Origin: Pictodentalium vernedei
Lineage: Eukaryota > Mollusca > Scaphopoda > Dentaliida > Dentaliidae
Direction: 5' to 3'
Assembly (NCBI GenBank): GCA_031216915.1
Contig: JAUFNR010000044.1
Coordinates: 1 to 64,000, forward strand
Length of the DNA: 64,000 nucleotides
Shown here: piece after piece, positions 12,440-24,416 of the stretch
How the letters are laid out: each line of letters starts with the position of its first letter
Numbering within the stretch: the first letter of the stretch is position 1
Notes under the pieces: model-generated
The model's input: only the letters and a program-made list of their open reading frames with translations
Told to the model about the DNA's origin: nothing
The model's database searches: none
Made by a program: the position numbers and the translations under genes

Positions 12440-13240
12440 GTGTGACTCATTTGCACTAAGTGACCTTTGAGTGCATGTTTACATCTTTGTTACACATAAT
12501 CTATTTTTAGATCATTGTACATATAGCTGTTGATTGTTTAATTGCTTAAGTAGGTCATCCTTGTTTACATCAATTAAGACAGAATCACCTAGAAATTGAT
12601 AGAAAGCAGAACTTTGGAGAAACTTCATCTTCTAGGACATTGTATCTGAGTACTATATAAAGGTTTGTCAACAGAGTTCAGAGACTCCTTTTCAGAAAGA
12701 CCCTTTCAGAAAAACTCTTTTCAGATAAATTCATAACAGAGCAGTTGTTTACATTGGAGATTATTATCGTTGCAGAACAATGCATTATATTATTGAAGCA
12801 GTGCTTCTTTGTGAATTTGGAAAAGTGATTCCAAAAGAGAATTTTTAAGAGAATTTATTCATCTTGTAAAAGAGAATTAATACTTTCTGTGAAACAGAAT
12901 ATATTTTGTGAAAAGCCTGGATTCTACTGGACTATTTTTTAAATTACCTGTGGCACCAATATTTATTGGATTTAACTCCGTTTGAATTTTACTGTGCATT
13001 TTATTATATTTTATTGGAGACTGCTGAAATTTCTAAGTGAACATTTTATTACAAATCTATGGGACAGTGTTTCTGAAGACACATTCTTGGACTTAATACC
13101 ACCCACTGGAAAATATCTTCACAAAATTCTTCACCACTGGATTACTGGATTCTGTCAAACTGTATTTTGGACTAATTCAATAATTTATAAGTACCACTGT
13201 TTTTATTTTCTGTAAACCAATTAGTGTAAAAGATCTTTGT
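12440..13240 (+). mobile_element. Candidate solo LTR or short retroelement relic
   Basis: This block has an LTR-like layout: it begins TGTGACTCATTT, has a TATA-like CTATATAAAGG at about 12653, then a long low-complexity R/U5-like stretch, and ends in AT-rich sequence near 13240. I could not find a matching partner LTR, a primer-binding site or a clean target duplication, so the borders are approximate. The short ORF within it resembles no known protein. Confidence 0.3.
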
Positions 13241-13491
13241 ATCATTTTTTTTTATATATATTTTTTTTTTAATTAAATTTTAGAATAATTAAATACATAG
13301 TTATTATTGCTGATTCTCAGATTTCTTTCTGTTACCAATATCATTAATATTTCCACACCATAACAGACACATATCAAAAAAGGGATTATATAAGTTACAC
13401 CTTGTAATTCTATGCCTTTACCACTACTTTCTCTGAATTTCAATCGTAAAGTCAACTCATGCAAAGAAACTTGATTTGGTCAGTCACTAAT

Positions 13492-13742
13492 TTAACCCTT
13501 TACTTAACAATTCGGAGGAATCTGCCTACGTAATTTACAAATCGAGTTGTTCCAAAAGTATTATTTTTCAAAAAAATTCAAGAAAATCATTTCATGTGAC
13601 CCCTCTTTGGTTGGAATGTGCTCGTCGAATTCATTCCAGTGAGAAGTTGCATGTTATGGTTTTGTTGAATTTGTTTTTTAAAATTGAAAAAAAATATTTA
13701 AAATGATAAATTTTGATATCCTGGACATTGGGTAAGGGTTTA
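13492..13742. mobile_element. TTAA foldback element (piggyBac-like MITE), diverged
   Basis: It opens TTAACCCTTTACTTAAC and closes GGGTAAGGGTTTAA, with inner arms carrying CATGTGACCCCTCTTTGG and complementary wording. The ends and TTAA border match the better-preserved copies at 22226-22465 and 27014-27253. TTAA target duplication and CCCTTT-type ends are typical of piggyBac. Confidence 0.65.
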
Positions 13743-13873
13743 ACCCTTTACCCAACGTAATGGCCAAAACCGACCAGCACTATTTATAAAAATCACCATT
13801 CAGTTTTAATTATTTTTTCATTTTTTGTCTCAAAAACATAGCTTATGACTCCTCATTGGAACGAGATATTCAA
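13741..13873. mobile_element. Left half of a TTAA foldback, subfamily B
   Basis: It begins TTAACCCTTTACCCAACG, directly abutting the previous copy, and continues through TTTTTGTCTCAAAAACATAG to the central GGAACGAG point, where similarity stops. It matches the left half of 24819-25053 and 39810-40063. Confidence 0.6.
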
Positions 13874-13879
13874 TTCAAA

Positions 13880-15814
13880 TATTTCCCCATGCAATTACTA
13901 AAAACATGTATACAGTACGTCCAGAGTGTATACCATATGAAACACAGGATGCGGTGTTTACATTTCATCAAAACACAGAGTTATCCAGTGAAACTCAGTG
14001 TTACAGCACAGCAGAGATAACTAACACTGTGTTGGTCGGTGATTTTGTGTGAAAGAGAATAAGAGATTAGTGTTGTTGTTTGGCAATAAACACGGTCTCA
14101 CAGAAATTACTACTGACGCTTTATATTTTTCGTTGCCCTTGTCGTAAATACTTTTCTTCTTCAACAAACTGTGAATGTAGGCCTACAATTATGATTAAAT
14201 ATTGATGCTCAATGCTACATCAGCAACTGAGGAAATATCACCGCAGATGTGTCATTAATCACCAATTACAATGGAACCCTGTTAATTGAATAGCCAATTT
14301 GCCAATGAAAATTATTCAGTTAACAGCAGGGGGTCTTTGCAATCATGTTGGCCAATCTTTAACAACTCTTCATTGGAGAAGGGAGGAAATTCGCATTTAT
14401 AAATTATTTTGACTGTCCTCAGGAATTCTGAAGGTGTGGGTGCTTGGCTTCCTTCCTCTTCTTGTCGCCTGGGTGGGCGGTTCATTGTGTCTTGGCTGCC
14501 TTTATTTTTGCTTCCGACTGCCCTTCCCTAGAATTTGACATTCATGGACATCAAGGGGCTTGCGAATGTCGAACACAAAAACATGTATATATGAATATGA
14601 AACATTAAACGCATGGGCGTCTGGGGGATTTTTTTTTACTTTAGGGTCGGGGGGGGGGGGGGGGGGATGGGCAAAACAAAATTACCGTTGAAGTAAGTTT
14701 TATGTAAAATTTATTGATTTTTTTTAGTACTATACTGTAAAAACAATATTATTTTATTACTTACACTTTTGCAGACCGCTGATTTGTTGTAGTTTCATGG
14801 GATGATGTCAGAAGACCATGGTTACTTCTGTGCTTCCAACCGACTCCCTATTCCCATGTCTCTTGTCATCAACGAGTTCGCTTCAGAGTGTCAACATTTA
14901 TATGAGTAGGCTAGGAGAATAAACTGGGAGATGATATGCGAGTTATTTAGATTTCCTGGTACCTACATGTACAACAACGTTTGTGTCAATGTGTAGGCCC
15001 GCATGTATTTTTAAGACAATACATTTGATGAAAACAATCGTCGAATCTGTGAAAGGTGGCTTTAAAATTATTTCTGTTGAATATCCTTGAGAGCTTTGTT
15101 GCTATCGGGGCAACTTGGTCCCAATAATGTGACATTTGGGACTGACCAAAACTGCGAACATTGTCTGGGTTGAGTTACAACGGAACCAGAAAACAGTGGG
15201 AGGTTTTAAAAAATATTCATCCGCAATATCTTATATATTCCCAATTTGATGTTACCTACCTTGGGAGGTTTTTAAAAAAATTACATTTTTTTTTCTTTTC
15301 AACATCGTGCGTGCCATTCTTTATTCTTTTAGTAGATTTATCCACGCGGGTTTTAATTCAATTGTCACCGAGCACAGGATCAGTATTCAATAATAAATAA
15401 CAAGCTATTAAATGGGTAAGTTCTCAAATCAATTCATAAAACTCAAATATACAAGATTTATTTAAATGACATGTACTTGGTGAAACATCGAGCCACTCAA
15501 TCAACAGCACGAATAAGCCGTCGCTACTGTTTATCACCTTGGACTGGAGCAGCTAATCTTTTACGCACGGCAAACACAGTGTTCCACGGAGTCAATTTAG
15601 GTAAAATCACCCGCCACCGCGCTGAGTGGATGAGACGAGATACACTCTGGATGTACTGTAAATGTGGCTAGCTATTTACCTGAACGCTGCCCAAAAGTGA
15701 CACAATTCTTTTAGTAGAATCATGATGACTTTCACATTGTGTTGATTAGTAAACTCGGGCAAGTGTTGGGGCTGGCATAAACAGCAGGTTTCCGGCCAAT
15801 AACTGAAGTTGTTT
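13880..15814. other. Non-coding DNA with a TA-element fragment
   Basis: Near 14268-14337 a fragment matches the CAGTRGARCCCTGTTAATTGAATA end of the pogo-like elements described below. A G tract lies at about 14650. A short ORF at 15471-15671 has slightly richer composition but no recognisable domain. No exon is supported. Confidence 0.45.
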
Positions 15815-16010
15815 TTAACATGTATGATGTATCCCCTAACATGTACAGGGTTAGTACCCTCATGGAATGGGATGAACCATATCAATTTTCAGGTTTGCCA
15901 ACAAATGTCACAGTGCCTTTTACTGAAAATAACACTTTCTGGTTTCCAGGTGACAACATTAGTTTTATTTATCACAGCTCAACCAAATTTGCAGAAGGTA
16001 CATGTGACCA

Positions 16011-16441
16011 TACAGTGTAGCCCACTTAATTGGATATCTTTTAATTGAATATCCCTGATAATTGAATATAATTTACAAATGCAAAACCATTTACAATACC
16101 TTCAGTACACATTTGCTCTGTTAATTGCATATAGGTTATAGAGTAAACTCCTGTTAATTGAATAAAAAATCTTGTAATATGTCGGAAAATTACCCAATCA
16201 CTGATTTACCATTATGTATTGCCCAATTTGGCCTCGTACATCCAATGCAGGCATTTAATCTATTGTATCTTGTTTGCCAGAACTCCTTGAGCTCTGTCAA
16301 ACAATATATAATAGAATAAATGCTCTGTTTAGTCCCAGAATACAGGAAAGTGAACAAATCCCTGTTAATTGAATACTCCTGTTAATTGAATAATTCTCAC
16401 TGGCAAAGTGACTACTATTCTGTTAACATGGCTCTACTGCA
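16011..16441 (+). mobile_element. Pogo/Tigger-like TA element (MITE), copy 1
   Basis: Terminal inverted repeats CAGTGTAGCCC and GGCTCTACTG follow the CAGTRGARCCC consensus seen in four copies here, resembling Tigger/pogo ends. Subterminal repeats of CTGTTAATTGAATA occur at both sides. A central imperfect palindrome lies at about 16258-16317. It is preceded by TA; the expected right TA has become CA or lies one step outward. It interrupts a local repeat whose other copies lack it. Confidence 0.75.
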
Positions 16442-17106
16442 TATGGAAAGAGAAGAACCCTATTGATTTTGGAGTTGGTAGACACAATGTGACGTCAACG
16501 TCAAAGGCCACAGGATTGTTACTCTCACTAATACTTTGTTTTATATGTCACTTATTCACCAGATGTACAGATTAGGATGCCTTAACCGGAGGTATGGATG
16601 GGGAATAAGCCTGTTGATTTTTTGTCTGCAACTGTAGGGTTGCAAGTCATGTAATTGATCTGGCCCTCACATTAAATAGAACTTGGTCCAAAAAGACTTC
16701 CAAGTAGTAACATTTGTTCGACATAATGCTGGGCCATCAAACTTACAGGGTTGTTACCTTCATGGAATCAGAAGAACCCTATCAATTTTCAGATATGTTG
16801 GTAAAAGATCAAGGTTAGTGTGACAAAAAAAAATAGTCTTTTTTGGTTTCAGAGCATTAACATTGGTTCTTTTATCACAGCTCAAGTAAATTTGCAGAAA
16901 GTAATCGCATATAGGAAGGGATTTCAGAGTTAGTAGATGCAAATTTGAAGGCCACTGACTGTTACAAGTTTGTTGAAAATTGGTTTCAGGGCAATACCTG
17001 CCTTTTTACATGTCACATTCTCACCAGATTTACAGTTTAGGTACATATATCTCTTATCAGTTTGAGCATATAGTCTCTGCTTTGTCTGTCTGTCCATCTG
17101 CCTGTG

Positions 17107-17520
17107 CATGCATCCACCTGCAGCAATATCTCAGCAGTGAATGGATGGATTTTATTCATTTTAATGAATTTTGGTATGAGGAATCTTTGTGACAAGCCTC
17201 TCCTCCACATGTTATAAAAAAGTTGCCCACACATTTTCCACCAGAGTTACTGACCTTACTTTGTCAATTTTCATGATTTTTTTCCATCTGCAGCAATATC
17301 TAGGCAGTGAGTGGATGGAAATCAATGAAATTTGTGACAATCCTCTTCTGCACATATTATAAAAAAGACCACTTGTCCATCCATCCATCTGTCTGTCCTC
17401 AGTGATATCTCTGCAGTGAGAGGATGGATTTCAATGAAATTTGGTATGAGAGATTTTTGTGACAAGCCGCTCCTGCATGTGTTATAAAAAAGTTTCCTGC
17501 TCATTTTTCACCAAGGTACG
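17107..17520 (+). repeat. Tandem core of a TCC/GTC-rich repeat, about 3 units
   Basis: Three units share CTGCAGCAATATCT, GCAGTGARTGGATGGA, AATTTGGTATGAG, TTTGTGACAAGCC and TTATAAAAAAGT. They follow a TCTGTCTGTCCATCTG tract, so this resembles the cores of the hairpin-headed elements, but no palindromic header was found. Confidence 0.55.
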
Positions 17521-18150
17521 GTCCTTGCATTTCAAAGACATGTGCCAAATTATTTCCCATAGTGGGGGAACCACAATTTGATGAATCTGCTTGTTAACTA
17601 AGTCGACTGTCAAGAAGCATCCATCTGTTTCACTGATTTTCTTCTTCAGTCTGTAACCATAAGTACAAAAGTCCAGGTACTGTTACTAAAAATAGAATTT
17701 AGTCAAAAATTGGTTTCCCATTCAGTAACTTTAATTTTGTTTAATGCAGATCACCCAGCTCATAGGGTTAGTACTCTCCTGGATGGAAAAGAACCCTATC
17801 AGTTTTCAGGTTTGTCACGGTCACTGATCATAAAACTTGCTTTTCCGTGTTTTTGACTGTTAACATTAGCATTAGGTCTGTTCATTACAGCGGAGCCAAA
17901 CTTGCAGAAAATATTTGCACTTGAAAAGAGAAGAACCCTATTAATTGCGGGAGTTGTTAGCCATAATGTTGAAGATCACAGGACTGTTACTATAAGTATA
18001 AATTTGTTTTAACTGGTAGAGTGATGAAATATTTTTGGATGACAAAATTTGTTCACATGTACTCTGCTTGTTAAAATTTGTGGGAGAGTGTCTATGGGCA
18101 CTGTCCCATAAATTTTGACAAAGAAAATCAATACAGACAAAATAGATTTA

Positions 18151-18565
18151 TGGCCTAAAAAAATTAAAAATCTGCTTCTCAGGCCCTCCCACATGGTCCT
18201 TTTGGCTGCCGCTGCCGCATGCTCTCTTTTTCTAACCAATGTAAACTTTAAAAAAAAAAAAATTTAAATGATTTATATCTGATATTTTACCCAAATTAAA
18301 AAAATTGATAAATTTGTCCCTTGAGTGCAAGAAGTCTTTGCAGTGCTTTAGCATTGCAAAGCCTTCTTGCTCTCAAGGGATGAAATACACCACCATCCAT
18401 GCTATTCCGTAGATTATGAGGCCTAAAACATAAACCATGGACATGAACTTTTGATGGCAAAGAAATAATGACAGAAATGAAAAAATAAAATAAAAAACTG
18501 CTCGCCCACATGAAATTTTACAAATAATTGCCCGAGAAACAGAAGATCTACTTTGTGTGGCCTAA
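18151..18565. repeat. GGCCTAA-bounded interspersed repeat with central hairpin, copy 1
   Basis: It runs from TGGCCTAAAA to TTTGTGTGGCCTAA and contains a hairpin built from TCCCTTGAGTGCAAGAAG and its complement. The second copy (38922-39328) matches along its whole length, so the borders are supported by comparison. The superfamily is unknown; the two ends are in direct rather than inverted orientation. Confidence 0.65.
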
Positions 18566-18800
18566 TCCAAAGAGAAAATAGAGCCCATGCACAGAATATG
18601 AAGTCTTTAAGTTGGAGTACCCAGGCCTTTCATTCTTAAAAATGCAGGAGGGCTAAAAATTGCTCCCCTCATATTTCCTAGGGGGAGCAGTTAGCTCTCC
18701 TCACGCTAACAAAAGGTAAAATTGGTGAAAGACGATTTTCTATCAATGAATTCTGCTAAGTGGACTTTGTACATTTTATTTGGCATGGCTAACAAGGTAG

Positions 18801-18895
18801 TCTCTGTGAGATGGCTACACTGTCCCTCCTTCATCTCTGGGCCTCGACAAGGCCCGGAGGTGTGGGAGGGACAGTGTGGTCGTCTTACAGAGACC
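18801..18895. repeat. Imperfect hairpin, ~45-bp arms
   Basis: The arms contain CACTGTCCCTCC and its complement GGGAGGGACAGTG, TCTCTGTGAGATGG and its partner near 18885, with a GGGCCTCGACAAGGCCC centre. ORFs on opposite strands here encode similar peptides only because the DNA is palindromic. Confidence 0.65.
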
Positions 18896-18999
18896 AGTAA
18901 CATAGCACAGAGATCTGAAAAGATGTGGGTTTTAGGAATAGACTATTATGGTAGTCATTATTTTCTTAGGCCAGGAGGGCTAGTTTTCCCCTTCCTTAA

Positions 19000-19447
19000 T
19001 TATACCCCCCGCAAACAAAGTTGGGGGGGGGGGGGGTATATAGGAATCACCCTGTCCGTCCATCCGTCCATCCATCCATCCGTCTGTCTGTCTGTCCATC
19101 CTTGTGAGCACAACTCCTCCTAAACTGTTTGAAGAATTTTCATGAAACTTTACACAATGGAAGAACTCCATATGAAGATGTGCATGAAGGAATATAATTC
19201 CATTCTGACATTTCCAAGTGGAGATAATCTAACTTAATCCGTCTGTCCATCCTTGTAAGCGCAACTCCTCCTAAACCGTTTGAAGAATTTTCATGAAACT
19301 TTACACAATGGAAGAACTCCATATGAAGATGTGCATGAAGCAATATAATTCCATTCTGACATTTCCAAGGGGAGATAATCTAACTTATACATTTCTGGTG
19401 CAGGGGGTATCACTTTGTGAGTTTGCTCACAGTACCTCTAGTTTTTT
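19000..19447 (+). mobile_element. Hairpin-headed element, TATACCCCC family
   Basis: The header is TATACCCCCCGC...GGGGGTATATAGG, followed by (TCCA/TCTG)n and two near-identical units of about 150 bp (AACTCCTCCTAAACYGTTTG to GGAGATAATCTAACTTA). The 3' end has GCAGGGGGTAT (header complement), a hairpin TGTGAGTTTGCTCACA and CTCTAGTTTTT. The plan is the same as in the AGCTC-type families but the sequence is different. No coding potential. Confidence 0.7.
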
Positions 19448-19783
19448 TTAAGGCGAGCAGTAGGCGAGCGAATAAATCGCTCTCCTGAAAATGCCAAGCC
19501 TGAGTACCTGCACTTCAGAATAAAGCCCAAATGTGGGCTTCCAGCACTCTACCAGTTAATAGTTAGTTTGAGGAGAATATGGCGACTTGACTTGTTGACC
19601 TGTGTTTCACTCATTGGATTTTTTCCAAATAAGTGAGAATTTTCATTCCACTTAGATGTCATAAGCTATCTTTTGGATTGCAATTATTGAGAAAAAAAAA
19701 TAGCAAACTTGATTGATGTGAATAGTGCAAAGCAAATTTGTCTGACACATTAGGTAAAGGGTTAATTGTCAGAATGTTGACCA

Positions 19784-21799
19784 TTTTTAGCTTAACTGGA
19801 CATAGTCAAGATAAGCTATTGCCATCACGCGTGCGGAAGTCTGTGAGTCTGTGACGTCTGTTCACATTTTCCTTTAGCACGGGCTACACCCCGCAGTTCT
19901 TGTCTGATCGTCACGAAATTTCATATGCAGGTTTGGGGTCATGTCTAGATGAGAACGTCCCCTTTTGGTCACGATCGGGCAACCGGTATGGCTGCCCGAG
20001 CCCAAAACCTGAAAACCATTAGCACAGTCTACAGGTCGTATTTATGAAGGGATTTCATTGTAACCTGGTAGGATGCCTCTGTATAATGCCTAGATGGGAA
20101 CGTCCCCTTTTGGGCATGATCTATCAACCGTGATGGCTGCCCAAGCCCGAAACCCAAAAACTTTTAGCACAGTCTGCAGGTCATGTTTGATGTGGAGGGA
20201 TTTCATTGTAACTTGGTAGGATGACTCCTAATGATGTCTAGATGAGAATATCCCCATTTGGGCATGATCTGCCAACCGTGACGACTGCCCGAGCCCAAAA
20301 CCCGAAAACCTTTAGCACAGTCTACAGGTCATATTTATTGAGGAATTTCATTGTAACTTGGTGGGTTGACTTCATACAATGTCTAGATGAGAAAGTCCCC
20401 TTTTGGACGTGATTGGGCAACTGTGACGGCTACAGGAGCCCGAAGCCCAAAAACCTTTAGCACAGTCTGGAGGTCATATTTATGAAGGGATTTCATTGTA
20501 ACTTGGTAGGATGACTCGAAATAATGTCTAGATGAGAACGTCCCATTTTGATCGCGATCATGCAGCCTTGATGGGTGCCCGAGCCCAAAAACCTTTAGAA
20601 TAGGCAAAAGGTCATATTTATGGAAGGATTTCATTGTAACCTGTTAGGTTGACTCCATATAATGCCTAGATGATGACATCCCCTTTCGGTCGTGATTGGT
20701 CAGTTGTGATGGCTACTAGTGCCCGAAGCCCGAAAACCTTGAGCACAGTCTACAGGTCATATTTATGAAGGGATTTCATTGTAACTTCATAGGATCACTC
20801 CATGAGATTGTCCCCTTTTGGTTGCGATCATTCAACCATGATGGCTGCCCAAGCCTAAAGCCCGAAAACCTTTAGCATAGTCTTCAGATCATATTTATGA
20901 AGGGATGTCATTGTACCTTGGTAGGATGACTCTAAATAATGTCTAGATGAGAACGTCCCCTTTTGGTCGCGATCATTCAGCCTTGATGGCTGCCCGAACC
21001 CAAAACCCCAAAACCTTTAGCGTAGTCTATTGGTCATATTTATGGTAGGACTTCATTGTAACCCGTAAGTTTGACTCTATATAATGCCTAGATGATGGCA
21101 TCCCCTTTTGGTCGTGATTGGTCAGCTGTGAGGGCTTCAGGGGCCCGAAGCCCAAAAACCTTGAGCACAGTCTACAGGTCATATTTATGAAGGGATTTCA
21201 TTGTAACTTTGTAGGATCACTCCAGATGATGCCCAGATGAGAATCTCACCTTTTGGTTGCGACCATTCAACCATGATGGCTGCCAGAGCCCAAAGCCCAA
21301 AAACCTTTAGCACAGTCTACAGGTCATATTTATTAAGGGATTTCATTATAACTTGGTAGGTTGACTTCATATAATGTCTAGATGAGAACGTCCCCTTTGG
21401 ACGCAATTGGGAAACTGACGGCTACAGGGGCCCGAAGCCCGAAAACCTTTAGCACAGTCTACAGGCCATATTTATGAAGGGATTTTATTGTAACGTGATA
21501 GGATGACTCGTTTTGGAATAATTTCACTGTAACTTGGTAACTTTTGTTGATATACGTTAACTGTGAGGGTCATATATATTAACTGTGAGGTCATATTAAG
21601 CCACCCCTCAGATCTTTAGTACAGTGTACACCTCATATTATTTTTATCATAAACATAGCATACAGGGAACAGAAATGAACATATTCCCAATTATCACAAT
21701 TCTTGTCTTATTTCATGATCCTTTCATAAACATTGAACATTATCCTTTTCATCAAACACAACACACAAGTTAAGCTACAGTGTCATTGACACTTTCATT
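19784..21799 (+). mobile_element. Hairpin-headed tandem-core element, AGCTYAAC family (145-bp units)
   Basis: The header is TTTTTAGCTTAACTGGACATAGTC...AAGCTATTGCCATCACG. The core is about eleven diverged units at 144-148-bp spacing, with shared wording TTTAGCACAGTCTACAGG, TATTTATGAAGGGATTTCATTG and GTCTAGATGAGAACGTCC. The end is CAAGTTAAGCTACAGTG and then the hairpin AGTGTCATTGACACT plus TTCATT. The header and end complement each other, so these are subterminal inverted repeats. It lies just upstream of an ANKRD13-like exon. Confidence 0.75.
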
Positions 21800-21898
21800 C
21801 TTTTCCAGGTTCTTGCACACTAAGAGATTAATAGTGTTGCAGAATAAATTTAGGTTGTGGATGGTCATTCAGATTAAACTATATTATTTTTATTTCAG

Positions 21899-22034
21899 CA
21901 TGACATTGAAAAACAGGATCCACGTAAACGAACATGTTTACACTTAGCTGTTACATTAGGCCATCTGGAAAGTGTGAGAGTTCTTCTCCGATATATGGCC
22001 AATGCTAATGCAGAAAATGCAGGATATTGGACAG
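21899..22034 (+). CDS. ANKRD13: ANKRD13-family ankyrin-repeat exon (internal)
   Basis: A pyrimidine-rich tract ending TTTTATTTCAG precedes the exon and GTGAAT follows it. In frame from the first base it encodes 45 codons plus one base. The wording DPRKRTCLHLAVTLGHLES matches the first ankyrin repeats of ANKRD13 proteins, and the split codon joins in phase to the exon at 39347 to give WTVLQEAVST, a family hallmark. ANKRD13A/B/D are ubiquitin-binding, membrane-associated adaptors that act on ubiquitinated receptors during endocytosis (family knowledge). The ankyrin part would come before the GPCR-chaperone-like region and UIMs. No stop or frameshift is seen. The upstream exon was not found in the window. 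Confidence 0.9.
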
Positions 22035-22225
22035 GTGAATTGTGTTTTGATTATCATTTGAAAATTTTGAGAATTTATATAGTTTTTGATTATTAAATCT
22101 CAGACTTTACCGGGTGGTCCTTATGCAGTCCAAATTACACAGTTCTCCCAAATCTTTTGAGAATTTGATAATTCCAAATATTTTTTAAAATTCATTTACT
22201 TGATAATTTAATCCCAAAGTGTTTT

Positions 22226-22465
22226 TTAACCCTTTACCCAACGAATCGCCCGCATCCGCCCGCATAATATGCAAATTCAGCAGCTAAAAAAATATTATTT
22301 TTCAAACAATTTCAACAAAACCATATCATGTGACCCCTCTTTGGAACGAGCTCGTTCCAAAGAGGGGTCACATGATATGGTTTTGTTGAATTTTTTTTTA
22401 AAAATTTGAAAAATGATATTTAAAATAATAAATTTTGAAATTGTCTGCGTTGGGTAAAGGGTTAA
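22226..22465. mobile_element. TTAA foldback (piggyBac-like MITE), subfamily A
   Basis: It is flanked by TTAA, with ends CCCTTTACCCAACG and CGTTGGGTAAAGGG. The inner half is an almost perfect palindrome centred on GGAACGAGCTCGTTCC, with arms containing CATATCATGTGACCCC. Nearest relatives are 27014-27253 and the disrupted 31184-38784. Confidence 0.8.
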
Positions 22466-22785
22466 AATCCCCTTTCACTCCTTTAGGGGGCCAAATTGTC
22501 CATATTTACAAAAAATTGTATCTGATGACTGTTTTATGTTGTGTTCATGTTTTTTTTTTTTACTGGTGGTCACCTTAGTGGGTGTGCAGGAGCAGTTTTT
22601 TTAAAAAAGGGAAAAGTCAAGAACTTGAGTTCAAATCAGGCTCTTTAGGGCACAACATAGGCTAAAAAAAAACAACCCAAAAAGGAAAAATTCTTTGTTT
22701 GAACTACTACATATAAAACTAAGTACCAAGTGATAATTTTACTTGTAATCGATATCAGGAAACATGTAATTAAGTAAGAGGATTT

Positions 22786-23327
22786 CTGATTTCCATGTAG
22801 TGCACTATGTAGAATTAAGTGATGCAATTATATGATGAATAATTGAAAAATTGTTGAGTATTCCATCTGTTCTGTACTGGCCTCATATATCCTTGGTTAA
22901 CTAGTATCCCCTTTTTGGGGTCTGTCAGTGTCCGAGTGGTGTGCGTGGCTTAGTATAGTTTTGCTAGGCTGTTCATGTTGAAGGAAACTCTTTCGCCGTG
23001 GGTTTGAATCCCTGCTATGCCATTGTAAATAAAGCTAGCGTCCTTTCTTGATTCTATGGCACTTGGAAATTTGAAAAAGAAAAGTTTTTGCTGATTTCCT
23101 TGAAGTGCAGTATGTAAAATTAAGTGATGGAGTTATATGATGAATAATTGAAAAAAATGAGTATTCCATCTGTTCTGTACTGGCTTCATATATCCTTTGT
23201 TAACTAGCATTTCCTTTTTGGTGTCTGTCGATGGCTGAGTGGTGTATGTGGCTTAGTATAGTTTCACTAGACCGTTGGTGCCAAAGGAAACTCTCAGCAT
23301 GGGTTTGAATGCCATTGTAAATTTGAG
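22786..23327 (+). repeat. Tandem duplication carrying a tRNA-Ser/Leu-like block
   Basis: Two units of about 300 and 240 bp share ATTAAGTGATGSARTTATATGATG, TTCCATCTGTTCTGTACTGG and TTAACTAG. Each includes a tRNA-like stretch (best at about 22927-23022) with an A-box-like TGTCCGAGTGGTGTGCG and a B-box-like GGGTTTGAATCC, resembling class II (Leu/Ser) tRNAs with a long variable arm. The acceptor stem does not pair well, so I read it as a tRNA-derived SINE fragment or tRNA relic, not a working tRNA gene. Confidence 0.5.
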
Positions 23328-23719
23328 TACAGTGGAGCCCACTTAATTGGATATCTATTAATTGTATATCCCTGTTAATTGAATATAATTTTCAAACACA
23401 AAACCATTTACCATACCTCCAGTACAAATTTGGCCTGTAAATAATTGAATATAGGTTACAGAGTAAACTCCTGTTAATTGAATAAAAAATCTTGTAACAT
23501 GTCTAGAAATTACCCTAACTCTCCCCAGTTTCCTTTACTTATAGACCTATTTGGCCTCAGTAAATCCAATATGGGCATTTAATCTATTATATCTTGTTTG
23601 ACAGAGCTCCTTGAGCTCTGTCAAACAAGATATAATAGAATAAATGCTAAGTTTATCTCTGGAATACAGGAAAGTGACAGAATCCCTGTTAATTGAATAC
23701 TCCTGTTAACTGAATAATT

Positions 23720-24063
23720 GGGGGCGCGGTGGCTCAGTAGGTAGAGGTGCAGACTGCAAACCAAGAGGTCCTCGGTTCGAATCCCACCTGTGACAACCGC
23801 GTTATGTCCTTGGGCAAGACACTTCACCCCCATTGCCCTTGTGGGGGCATGGTGACGCTGTGCACTAAGGCGTACTGCACGTCGATGGTGCACCTGTCTT
23901 CAACCAATGCTAACCCTGCTTGTGTGGAGTTAGTATGTTGGGGAGTTGACAGTTGCTCACCGTTGCTCGGTGGTTCTCTCTTCCTTCACCCGTAAAACTG
24001 TCGTGGTCTTGATTAGCCATTGTGCAGAAATATGTGACCTTAAACACCAATAAATAAATAAAT
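23720..24063 (+). mobile_element. V-SINE-like SINE, copy 2
   Basis: It opens GGGGGCGCGGTGGCTCAG with a good B-box GGTTCGAATCC, continues through TGTCCTTGGGCAAGACACTT and TGTGTGGAGTTAGTATGTTG (V-SINE-like wording) and ends in an AATAAATAAATAA tail. It is inserted in the AATAATTG segment of the TA element, a motif present on both sides. Confidence 0.85.
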
Positions 24064-24102
24064 AATTGAATAATTTTCATTGGCAAAGAGGCTATACAAT
24101 TA

Positions 24103-24416
24103 TATTTATTTATTTATTTATTTATTGGTGTTTAAGGTCACATACTTATGCACAATGGCTAATCATGACCGTGACAGTTTTACGGGTGGAGGAAGCCGGA
24201 GTACCCGGAGAGAACCACTGAGCAACGACGAGCAGCTGACAGCTCTCCAACATCGTAACTCTGAACTCTGCACCGCAGCACAGACAGGGTTAGATTGGTT
24301 GAAGACATGCGCACCATTGACGTGCAGTACGCCCCAGTACACTGCGTCATCTTGCCCCCATGTAGGCAATCGAAGTGAAGCGTCTTGCCCAAGGACACAA
24401 CGCAGTTGCCGCAGGT
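24103..24416 (-). mobile_element. V-SINE-like SINE, copy 3, head-truncated
   Basis: It lies in reverse orientation, from (TTTA)n through CCGGAGTACCCGGAGAGAAC to GTTGCCGCAGGT, and lacks the tRNA-like A-box end. The 13-bp target duplication GGCTATACAATTA lies at 24090-24102 and 24417-24429. The 5' truncation is typical of incomplete reverse transcription. Confidence 0.85.

Larger units (their letters stand above)
15815..18010 (+). repeat. Three diverged copies of a local ~300-bp repeat
   Basis: Copies start near 15815, 16735 and 17755. They share AGGGTTRGTACCYTCATGGA, then a GAACCCTATCAATTTTCAG block, a TTTATCACAGC block, GCAAATTTGCAGAA-like wording and an AGAGAAGAACCCTATT block. The first copy is interrupted by the TA element at 16011-16441. 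An ORF in the first copy is not conserved in the other two, so I do not call it coding. Confidence 0.55.

Noticed and set aside
15820..16020. ORF ending HSSTKFAEGTCDHTV as a possible exon
   Set aside because: The other two copies of the local repeat do not keep the frame, and the ORF ends inside the terminal repeat of a TA element.
19860..21550. CRISPR-like array of regularly spaced repeats
   Set aside because: Units are diverged along their whole length with no constant-repeat/unique-spacer pattern, and the genome is eukaryotic.
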